Source: Callipepla californica brunnescens
Taxonomy: Eukaryota > Chordata > Aves > Galliformes > Odontophoridae
Length of the DNA stretch: 64,000 nucleotides
Reading direction: 5' to 3'
NCBI GenBank assembly: GCA_023055505.1
Contig: JALIRH010000123.1
Coordinates: 496,001-560,000 of the forward strand
Both the position numbers and the translations under genes were made by a program. The notes beneath the pieces were generated by a model. It did no database searches and was not told the origin of the DNA. It saw only the letters and a list, made by a program, of their open reading frames with translations. This document shows, piece after piece, positions 1 to 9,525 of this stretch; position 1 is the stretch's first letter; every line of letters starts with the position of its first letter.

Positions 1-3000
1 TGGGGCAGCTATGGGGCACCAGTGAGGCAGATATGGGGCACCAGTGAGGCAGCTATAGGGAGGCTACGGGGCAGCAGTGAGGGAGTAGAGAGTCAAATAT
101 GGGGCATTAGTGCGGCAGCTATGGGGCATTAGTGGGGCAGTTATGAGGAGGCTATGGGGAGGCTATGGAGCAGCTATGGGGCAGCTATAGGGCAGCAGGG
201 AGGTAGCAATGGGGCAGCAGTTGGGAAGCTATGATGAGGCTATGGTGAGTCTACGGGGCAGCTATGGTACACCAGTGAGGCAGCCATGGGGCAGCTATGG
301 TACACCAGTGAGGCAGCCATGGGGCAGCTATGGGGCACCAATGGGACAGTTATGAGGAGGCTGTGGGGAAGCTATGGGGCAGCTATGGGGCAGCAATGAG
401 GAGGGTATGGAGAGGCTATGGGGCAGCTATGGTGCAACAGTGAGGCAGCTATGGGGTAGCTTTGAGGAGGCTGTGGGGAGGATATGGGGTAGATATGTGG
501 CAACGGTGAGGTAGCTATGGGGAAGCTATGGGGCAGCAATGAGGGAGTAGTCGGTCAGCTATGGGGCATTAGTGCTGCAGCTATGGGGCCGAGTGGGGCA
601 GTTAAGAGGAGGCTATGGGGAGGCTATGGGGCAGCTATCGGACAGCATTGAGCTAGCTTTAGAACAGCTATGAGGAGGCTATGGGGCAGATATGGGGCAG
701 CAGTCGGGCAGCTATGGGGCGGATATGGAGCAGCAGTGGGGCAGGTATGGGGCAGTAGTAAGACAGCTATGTGGCAGCAGTGGGGCAGATATGAGGAGGC
801 TATGGGGCGGCTATGAAGCAGCAGTGAGGCAGTTATGAGGCGGCTATGGGTCAGATATGTGGCATCAGTGAAGCAGCTATGGTGCGGCTATAAGGCAGCC
901 ATGGGGCAGCTATGGGTTAGCAGTGAGTCAGCTATGGGGCAGCAGTTGGGCAGCTATGAGGAGGCTATGGGGCAGCTATGGAGCAGATTTGAAACAGCTT
1001 TGGGGCGGCTGTGGGGCAGTAGTTTGGCAGCTATGAGGCAGCAGTTGGGCAGCAGTTGGGGCAGTAGTTTGGCAGCTATGTGGCAGCTCAGGAGAGGCTA
1101 TGGGGCAGCTATGGGGCATTAGTGGGGCAGCTATGGGGAAGTAGTGGGGCAGATATGGGGCAGCAGTGAGGCAGCTATGGGGTAGCTATTGGGCAGTAGT
1201 GGGGAAGCAGTGAGGCAGCTATGGGGCAGCAGTTGGGCTGCTATAAAGAGGCTATGGAGAGGCTGTGCGGCAGCTATGGTGCATCAGTGAGGAAGCTATG
1301 GGGCGTCTTTAGGGCAGCAGTTTGACAGCTATGAGGCAGTCACGGGGCAGCTATGGGACAGCAGTGGGACAGCTATGAGGAGGCTATAGGGCAGCTATGG
1401 GGCAGCTATGAGGAGGCTATGGGGAGGCTATGGGGCAGGTATATAGTGGCTATGTGGCAGTAGTCGGGCAGATATAAGGCATCAATGGGGCAGCAGTGGG
1501 GCAGCTATTGGGCGGCTATTAGGCAGCCATGGGGCGGCTATGGGGCAGCAGGGAGGTAGCAATGGGGCAGCAGTGAGCTAGCTATAGAACAGCTATGAGG
1601 AGGCTATGGGGCAGCTATGGAGCAGATTTGAAACAGCTTTGGGGCGGCTCTGGGGCAGTAGTTTGGCAGCTATGAGGCAGCAGTTGGGCAGCTATGGGGC
1701 AGTAGTGAGGCAGCTATGTGGCGGCTCAGGAGAGGCTATGGGGCAGCTATGGGGCATTAGTGGGGCAGCTATGGGGAAGTAGTGGGGCAGGTAAGGGGCA
1801 GAAGTGAGGCAGCTATGAGGTAGCTATGAGGAGGCTATGGGGCAGTAGTGGGGAAGCAGTGAGGCAGCTATGGGGCAGCAGTTGGGCAGCTATGAGGAGG
1901 CTATGGGGAGGCTATGGGGCAGCAGTGAGGCAGTTTTGGGGCACCAGTGAGGCAGCTATGGGGAGGCTACGGGGCAGCAGTCGGGCAGCTATGGGGCGGA
2001 TATGGAGCAGCAGTGGGGCAGATATGAGGAGGCTATGAGGAGGCTATGGGGCAGCAGTGAGGCAGCTATGGAACAGGTATGAGGCACTTATCAAGCAGCT
2101 CTGGGGCAGCGGTGTGGCAGCTAAGAGGAGGCAATTGGGAGGCTATGGGGCAGCTATGAAGCAGCAGTGAGGCAGCTATGGGGCGTCTATGGGGCAGCAG
2201 TGGGGCAACTATGAGGAGACTATGGGGAGGCTATGGGGCAGCTATTGGGCAGCAGTGAGGCAGCAATGAGGCAGCTATGAGGAGGCTATGGGAAGCCGAT
2301 GAGGCAGCTATAGAGCGGCTATGGGGCAGTAGTGGGGCAGCTATTGGGCAGCTATTGGGAAGCAGTGGCAAGGCTATCGGGCGGCTATTAGGCAGCCATT
2401 GGGCACCATGGGGCAGCAGTGAGGCAGCTATGGGACGGCTATGGGGAGGCTATGGGGCAGGTATGGGGCAGCAGTGGGGCAGCTATGGAGCAGATATCGA
2501 GAGGTTATGAGGCAGCTATGGGGTGGCGATGAGGCAGACATAGGGAAGCTATGGTGGAGCAGGGAGGCAGCTATGGGGTGGCTATGGGGCAGCAGTGAGA
2601 CAGCTATGGGGCAAGTATGGGGAGGCTATGGGGCAGTAATGGGGCAGCTATGGGGCGGCTATGAGGCAGCCATGGGGTACGTCTGGGGCACCAGTGAGGC
2701 AGCTATGGGGAGGCTATGGGGCAGCCATGGGGTACGTCTGGGGCACCACTGAGGCAGCTAGGGGCAGCAGTGAGGCAGCTATGGGGAGGCTATGGGGCAG
2801 CAGTGAGGCAGTAGTGGGTCAGCTATGGGGCATAAGTGCTGCAGCTATGGGGCTGCAGTGGGGCAGCTAAGAGGAAGCTATGGGGAGGCTATGGGGCAGC
2901 TATTGTGCATCAGTGAGGAAGCTACGAGGCGGCAATGGGGCAGCAGTTTTGCAGTTATGAGGCAGCTATGGGGCAGCAGTGAGGCAGCTATGAGGAGACT

Positions 3001-4424
3001 ATGGGGAGGCTATGGGGCAGAAGTGGGGCAGCTATGGGGTAGCCATGGGGCAGCCATCAAACGGCTATGGGGCAGCAGTGGGGCAGCTAAGAGGAGGCTA
3101 TGGACCAGCTATGGGGCGGCTACAAGGCAGCCATGGGGCAACTATGGGGAAGCAGTGAGAGAGCTATGAGGAGGCTATGGGTAGGCTATAGGGCAGGTAT
3201 TGGACAGCTATGAGGCAGCCATGGTGCAGCTATGGGGCAGCAGTGGGGCAGCAATGGGGCGGCTATTAGGCAGCCATGGGGTGGCAATGGGACACCAGTG
3301 AGACATCTATGGGGTGGATATGTAGCAGCAGTAGGGCAGGTATGGGGCAGTAGTGGGGTAGCTATGAGGAGGCTACGGGGCAACTATGGGGCAGCAGAGA
3401 GGCAGCTATGGGACAGGTATGAGGAGGCTATGGGGAGACTACGGGGCAGCTATGAAGCTGCAGTGAGGCAGCTATGGGGCGGCTATGGGGAGGCTATGGG
3501 GCAGCTATGGAAAAGCTATGAGGCAACCATGGGGCTGCAGTTGGGCATCTCTGGGGCCGCATTGAGGAAGCTATGGGGCAGCTCCGAGGAGCCTATGCAG
3601 CAGCTATGGAGCGGCTATGAGGCAGCTATGGGGCAGGTATGAGGCAGCCATGGGGCGGCTGTGGGGCAGCATTGAGGCAGCTATGAAGAGGCTATGGGGA
3701 GGCTATGGGGCAGCAGTGGGGCAGCTACGGGGCGGCTATGAGGCAGCCATTGGGCATCTAAGGGGCAGCAGTGGGGCAGCTATTAAGAGGCTATGGGGAG
3801 GCTATGGGGCAGCTATGGTGCATCAGTGAGGAAGCTATGGGGCGTCAATGGGGCAGCAGTTTGACAGCTATGAGGCAGCCACGGGGCAGCTATGGGGCAG
3901 CAGTGGGACAGCTATGAGGAGGCTATAGGGCAGCTATGGGGCAGCTCTGAGGAGGCTATGGGGAGGCTATGGAGCAGCTATGGGGCAGCAGTGAGGAAGC
4001 TATGGGGTGGCTATGGGGCGGCTATGAGGCAGCTATGGGGTAGCAGTGAGACAGCTATGAGGAGGCTACGGGGAGGCTATAGGGCAGTTATGGGGCGGGT
4101 ATTAGACAGCCATGGGGCGGCTATGGGGCAGCAGGGAGGTAGCAATGGGGCAGCAGTGGGGCAGCTATGATGAGGCTATGGCGAGGCTCTGGGGCAGCTA
4201 TGGTGCACCAGTGAGGCAGCTATTGGGTAGCTATGAGGAGGCTGTGGGGAGGCTATGGGGCAGATATGCGGCAACGGTGAGGCAGCTATTGGGAAGCTAT
4301 GGGGCAGCAGTGAGGCAGTAGTGGGTCAGCGATGGGGCAGCAGTGAGGCAGCTATGGGGCTGCAGTGGGGCATCTAAGAGGAAGCTATGGCGAGGCTATG
4401 GGGCAGCTATGGGGCAGCAATCGG
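1..4424 (+). repeat. 11-bp G-rich minisatellite array (block 1)
   Basis: The whole stretch is built of 11-base units close to GGGGCAGCTAT, with variants GGGGCAGCAGT, GAGGCAGCTAT, GAGGAGGCTAT and GGGGAGGCTAT. Because 11 is not a multiple of 3, three units make an 11-codon period, and all plus frames yield permutations of one peptide (MGQLWGSSEAA-like). The open frames here are therefore by-products of the repeat, not genes. The G-rich strand is the plus strand throughout. The array ends abruptly against a broken retroviral pol gene at 4424/4425. The same repeat returns at 53961-57705 and 58586-59506. Confidence 0.93.
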
Positions 4425-6314
4425 GCTTTCCCACAAAGCGACACAATCCATCTGTGAACAGGGCGTATCTCTTTTCATCTTCTGTTAGTTCATTATATGG
4501 TGAGGCTTCTTTAGCACGTGACACCTCCTCTGCTGGTGTTGTTCCAAACTTTTTACCTTCAGGCCAGTCCATGATCACCTCCAGGATTCCTGAACGGTTG
4601 GGGTTCCCCATCCGAGCTCGCTGTGTAATCAGCGCAATCCACTTACTCCAAGTGGCATCAGTAGCATGATGGGTAGAGGGAACTGTTCCTTTAAACATCC
4701 AGTTCAGTACTGGCAGTCGAGGTGCCAGAAGGAGCTGCGTTTCAGTACCGATTACTTCAGAAGCAGCTCGAACCCCCTGATATGCGGCTAAGATCTCCTT
4801 CTCAGTTGGAGTGTAGCGCTCCTCAGACCCCCTGTATGCTCGACTCCAGAAACCAAGGGGTCGGCCTCGGGTCTCTCCAGAAGCTCTTTGCCACAAACTC
4901 CAAGTGGGACCTTCCTTTCCAGCAGCAGTGTAGAGGATGTTCTTTACATCCTGTCCCGTCCGCACTGGCCCCAGGGCCACGGCACGGGCTATCTCCTGCT
5001 TCATTTGCTCAAAAGCCTGCTGCTGCTCAGGGCCCCACACAAAATCATTCTTCTTCCAGAGGTCACCTGATAAAGGGGGCTCACAATGAGGCTGTAGTTT
5101 GGAACATGCAGTCTCCAAAATCCCACTACACCCAGAAAAGCTTGGCTCTCTGTCTTACTGGTGGGTGGAGACATGGCAGTAATTTTGTCAATCCCATCTG
5201 TTGGGATGTGACGATGTCCATCTTGCCACTTTATGCCTAGGAACTGAATTTCTTGTGCAGGTCCTTTCACTTTGCTTCGCTTAATAGCGAAGCCAGCTCG
5301 CAGGAGGATCTGTATTATTGTCTCTCCTTTCTTAAAAACTTCCTCTGCTGTATTGCCCCATACAGCAATATCATCGATGTACTGCAGATGCTCAGGAGCA
5401 GCACCCTGTTCCAATGCAGTTTGGATCAACCCATGGCAAATGGTTGGGCTGTGCTTCCACCCCTGGGGCAAACGGTTCCAGGTGTACTGAACGCCTCTCC
5501 AGGTGAAGGCAAACTGTGGCCTGCATTCTGTGGCCAAGGGAATTGAAAAGAAGGCGTTAGCAATGTCAATGGTGGCATACCACTTGGCTGCTTTTGACTC
5601 CAGTTCATACTGGAGTTGAAGCATGTCTGGCACAGCAGCACTCAGTGGAGGTGTGACTTCGTTCAGGCCACGGTAATCTACCGTCAACCTCCATTCTCCA
5701 TTGGCTTTACGCACTGGCCATATGGGGCTGTTAAACGGGGAGTGAGTTTTGCTGATCACTCCCTGGCTCTCTAGCTGACGAATCAGATGATGAATGGGGA
5801 GCAAGGAATCCCAGTTGGTGCGGTACTGCCGTCTGTGCACCGTTTTTGTAGCAATTGGTACCTGTTGCTCCTCCACTTGTAGCAACCCCACAACAGATGG
5901 ATCTTCTGACAGGCCAGGTAAAACAGATAGTTGCTTAATGCTATCTGTGTCCACAGTAGCTATTCCAAAAGCCCATCGCTACCCCTTGGGATCCTTAAAG
6001 TGCCCCCTTCTGAGATAGTCTATACCAAGTATGCGTGGGGCCCCCTGTCCAATCACTATAAGATGCTTCTGCCAGTCTTTACCCGTGAGGCTTATTTCTG
6101 CCTCCAGCACAGACAATTCCTGAAAGCCGCCAGTCACTCCAGAGAGATGAATCAATTCTGCCCCTTTATAACTTGAAGGCGTTAGAGTACATTGTGCACC
6201 AGTATCCACCAGTGCCTCCTATTTCTGTGGGTTTGATGTGCCAGGCCACCGAATCCACACAGTCCAATACACTCTATTATCCCTCTCCCTCCTCTGGCTG
6301 AGGGCAGGGCCCCT
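4425..6314 (-). pseudogene. pol: ERV-L pol remnant (protease, RT, start of RNase H), broken
   Basis: Minus-strand pol following the gag-terminal UAG. Visible parts are the protease DTGA motif (frame ending near 5979), the reverse transcriptase with LTVDYRGLN and the YIDD catalytic box (frame 5001-5954), and the RT connection plus RNase H start (4425-5118). In RNase H the usual DGS is DGL before the frame runs into satellite. It is broken by a TAG near 6222 just before the protease active site, another TAG near 5982 between protease and RT, a one-base frameshift near 5060, and truncation at 4425. It cannot encode a working polymerase. An almost identical copy lies at 59507-61396. Confidence 0.9.
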
Positions 6315-8071
6315 CTATTCATTACCTGTAGTGACGGGAACAACTTCGCTGGTAGTTGGTCTGTGTTGTAATTCTCTCACCCGTACTCGCAGTGCAGGGG
6401 TGGGTTTTTGATGTCATTCCTTCATATCTTCTCCATTTGCACGTAAGTAACTCCACAAAGCCGCACGCGACATGAAGTTAGTGAAGTCAGTGCTGTCATT
6501 TGCTCGAGCAGGATGGCGTTTGCTTCTGATAGCTGCAACCAATTCAACCCTATCAATCAGTTGGGATAATTTTCCCAGTATATCTTCCATTTGTCCTTCT
6601 AACTTTGATATGGCTGAAATGGACGTGTATGGCGGCGGAAATTTTTGTTTGAAGTTTTGAAGTGTAAGAATTAGTTCAAAAACTGGGGGTTTTCTGTCTT
6701 GGTCCTCATATCTGTTGAACGTTGTCACTAGTGTACCAGCGTACCTTTCTGGTGCTGACTTTGAAAGCTTCTGACATATTTCGGGTGTACTCCTTACTTT
6801 CTCCGGATCATGGTCCCGATCGTCAGGATCAAAGGTGGGATCATACAGCATTTCCGCCACAGCTGTTTCTCTCAAATACTGGATGCCTTCCTCAATAGTT
6901 TTCCACCTTTTCACTTTAGGTGCCAGGTCACTCTTGTAGGGATATCTTTCCCTCACAGCTACTAGCATTCGTTGCCAGAGGCTGGCGATTCCATCCATAT
7001 ACCTGCTGATTCCTCTGTCGACAGCCGGATCTCGGGCAATGTTTCCTAGTTGGCGAGCTTCGTTACTATCAAGGGACACACTGTTGGCCCGGTTGTCCCA
7101 ACACCGAAGCAACCAAGTGACAATACTCTCATCTGGACGTCGAATAAACTCCTTTCTTGAGCCTTGGATCTCAGACATGTTCACGGGCCAACGAAACGTC
7201 GTAACTTTAACTTTCTCTTCACCTTCATCATCACTTTCTTCTCCATGTCTCTCACTTTTCTTTGTTGCCTTTCTCGATGGTGATGGGGTTGTGGCCACCC
7301 CCTCACCTATATCTTCCTCTTCTTTCGGCACCTCTTCTTTGCGTTCTAGGCGCGAGGACACACGTTTCCATTTCTTGCCTTCCACAGGGGCAACTGACTT
7401 TGATACTGGTGCTTCCTTTGGCTGGTCAGGTGTGACCGGGAGGTTTTCCTCTTTGGTTTGGGCCTCAGTTTGGACACTCTCTCTCTTCATAATAGTATAT
7501 AAACCTCGGTAAGCATAGGCCAAGCCCCAAATAAGTGTTCCACCTCAGATCTTTCTGAGCCGCAGCACCCTTTACTCAGATACAGGCCTAGCTCCTCAGG
7601 ATCCTGCAATTGTTCAGGAGAAAGATCCCATGACACCGGGTGTCCCCATCCTTCTCATTTCTTTCCTAAAACTCTCCACTCTCCCTGCCATTCAACATTC
7701 TCTGTTTCTGGGAGAAGCTTCCTGCACATGATGTAAAGTGCTACTACATGCAGGAGGACTAATATCCCAATTATTAACACCATCCCTAAGCTGTGATCTT
7801 GAAAATTCATAAAAAACTGAGAGGGGAACCTGGATACCCATTCAAACATCACATGGTTCGTTAACATGTTATCCTTTGTTCCATTAGCTGGGGTGCCCTG
7901 GGATCTGGCAGGTTCCTCTATCATTACTTTTAATTTATCATACAGGGACCAGACCCAATGGAACAGAATGGCAAACTTAACCAAGTTCCAGTACGTTTTG
8001 AGCATTAAGAGGGAAAAAGCGGTGAAGTACAATCCCTGTAAGGGCAGTTTTAACAGAAACAGAAAAGACAT
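6315..8071 (-). pseudogene. gag: ERV-L gag remnant, membrane-segment type without coiled coil
   Basis: The likely ATG is at 8071, just after a lysine-coding A-rich run. The N-terminus is hydrophobic, with a segment corresponding to the YWxLxKFAIL and WSLYDKLK stretch of the intact provirus and a second hydrophobic helix before the WQGEW motif. A TGA at about 7655 and a frameshift before 7523 interrupt it. A second long frame (6414-7523) holds a short acidic/basic linker and the capsid-like region (IVTWLLRCWD, NEARQLGNIARD). The linker is about 20 residues where the intact element has a ~390-residue coil. No CCHC knuckle is seen. The frame is followed by the conserved UAG at 6315-6317. Confidence 0.85.
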
Positions 8072-8278
8072 CTTTTTATTATTTTTTTTTTTTCTTGTAC
8101 TAAAACAATCTGGCAGTACCCAAAAGAAGTTTACAGATATCCCAAAACAACTGACAGTACGCCCGGACTTCAAGGTCGTGTTTTGCTGTACAGCACTTGC
8201 AGTACAGATAAGCTTGTTAACAACAGACAGAGATGTACTCTAAAAGTTTGTCTCTGCCTGGCTAAGGCAGCTGGTTGT

Positions 8279-8296
8279 GTCCCACGTTGGGCGCCA
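8279..8296 (-). promoter_or_regulatory. Retroviral primer-binding site, tRNA-Lys type
   Basis: Immediately inside the LTR the minus strand reads TGGCGCCCAACGTGGGAC, matching the tRNA-Lys1,2-type site TGGCGCCCAACGTGGGGC except at one base. The duplicate at 63360-63377 is a perfect match. Confidence 0.85.
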
Positions 8297-8300
8297 AAAA

Positions 8301-8831
8301 TGTCAGGGGTTTGTGAGCCGGTTCAGCCCGGCCCTGCGACAACCGAGGAAGGAGACCCACAGGCCCACACCCCGGACAAGGGGAAGGGGGAAAGGGAAAA
8401 AGGGAGATAAGCCCCAAAACAAAACAGCGGCAACGATCTGAGGGGGAAAAGCTAATTTACTAAATAAGACATCAGGAAGTAAATAACACAGTATAATGCA
8501 ATACAATTTGGAATTAAGCCCAATGAATCAAACAAAACGAGTAAGACAGAGAGAGAGAGAGAGAGAGTGAGTGCCTGATAAACCGAAGGCCTTGCGCTAA
8601 CGCTGAAGGCGGACGGCAGCGAGCACCCACTCCTAAGTGATCCTAGAGGAAAGAGAGAATGTCCCGTGACCGCAGAGAGTTTTTATCTGTTCCCTCTGAG
8701 CAGAAAACACGTGAAAAAATACAAAGCATTGCCAAGTCCTCTGGGGAATGTAGTTTTCTCCCTGACTCCCAATGCACCACATGATGCCATGATGTGGAAT
8801 ACCAGTACCAAAAAATCATAAAACCATGACA
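8301..8831 (-). mobile_element. 5' LTR of truncated ERV-L (copy 1)
   Basis: This 531-bp LTR is bounded by TGTCA at 8301 and TGACA at 8831, in inverted orientation for a minus-strand element. It contains a GA microsatellite (about 8548-8566), a GATAAAA TATA-like element near 8680 (minus strand) and the ACTACATTCCCCAGAG block near 8745. The outer end shares the sequence around ATACCAGTACC with the LTRs at 32429 and 40258, while the U5 end has diverged. Confidence 0.9.
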
Positions 8832-9345
8832 CTTCCTTACGGTCTTTTTTGTAGATGGGAGTCACATCGGCAAGCCTCCAATCTTGTGGGACCTCTCCAG
8901 ATGACCAGGAATGCTGATAGATGACAGAAAGCGGCTTGGCAATCACCTCTGCCAGCTCCCTCAGCACCCTTGGTTGGATCCCATCTGGTCCCATGGACTT
9001 GCGGCAGTTCAGATGGAGGAGCAGGTCTCTGACTGTCTCTGCTAGGATCACAGGGGGTGTATGATGCGCTTCGTCCCAGACTTCCAGGTCAGGGCAAAAA
9101 GTATCCTGAGTTAACTGATCTGTCTATTGAAGAGAGACGTGAAGAAGGCATTGAGAACCTCAGCCTTTTCCTTATCCTCTGTGGTTCCATTCCCTGCCAC
9201 ATCAAGTAAAGGAGAGAAATTCTCCTTAGTTCTTTTACTGTTCATATATTTGTAAAAGGATTTTTTGCTCTGCTTTACTGCAGTAGCCAGTCTAAGTTGG
9301 AGCTGGGCTTTTGCATTTCTAATTTCCTGCCTGTATTGGAGGGGA
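8832..9345 (-). mobile_element. CR1-type LINE fragment (ORF2, RT N-terminal part)
   Basis: Minus-strand translation gives the linker and early RT region typical of CR1: blocks like KSFYKYMNSKR and LNAFFTSLF upstream, then KSMGPDGIQPRVLRELA and VPQDWRLADVTPIYKK. The fragment is cut at 8832 by the ERV-L LTR, in the middle of the coding region. The rest of CR1 is absent. CR1 is the dominant LINE of birds and supports an avian source. Confidence 0.9.
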
Positions 9346-9525
9346 GCAGAGGCTTGCTTTAAATGTGGAGTAAGGAAGGAAAGGATGGAGAAGGATCTTG
9401 TGAACTGAGGTGGGAAGTGGGTATTTAGTCATTGGAAAGCCATTTTGAACTTTCACTACCTGAACGCTGTACATTTTGGGTTAGTCTTCCTTAACTTTCT
9501 GTTGGACTTCTTGTTTTTCAATCAG

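Larger units (their letters stand above)
4425..8831 (-). mobile_element. 3'-truncated ERV-L provirus, subfamily B (copy 1)
   Basis: Read on the minus strand the order is 5' LTR (8301-8831), primer-binding site, leader, gag and pol. Pol stops at the satellite junction inside the RNase H domain, so the rest of RNase H, integrase and the 3' LTR are missing. The proteins are clearly related to those of the intact provirus at 40258-48050 but form a different subfamily: the LTR differs and gag lacks the long coiled coil. The 5' LTR outer edge abuts CR1 sequence at 8832, so the element had inserted into a CR1. The lost end prevents a check of the target duplication. Confidence 0.9.
3787..8918. repeat. 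Segmental duplication, copy 1 (partner 58868-64000)
   Basis: From about 3787 the minisatellite, the minisatellite/pol junction, the truncated ERV-L, its LTR and the flanking CR1 match 58868-64000 at a constant offset of 55082 over the ERV. Differences are scattered substitutions, a longer GA run in copy 2, and a new stop in the copy-2 gag. The unit almost certainly continues past the window end, so its true length is unknown. Collapse or misassembly cannot be excluded from sequence alone. Confidence 0.9.

Noticed and set aside
835..4170. Many open frames of 60-136 codons across the 11-bp arrays
   Set aside because: They arise automatically from an 11-bp unit with few stops and repeat the same peptide in every frame. 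No gene-like start, domain or splice context.
4722..5240. Plus-strand open frame of 172 codons opposite pol, duplicated at 59804
   Set aside because: It is a shadow of the RT/RNase H coding strand, which carries the recognisable motifs on minus.
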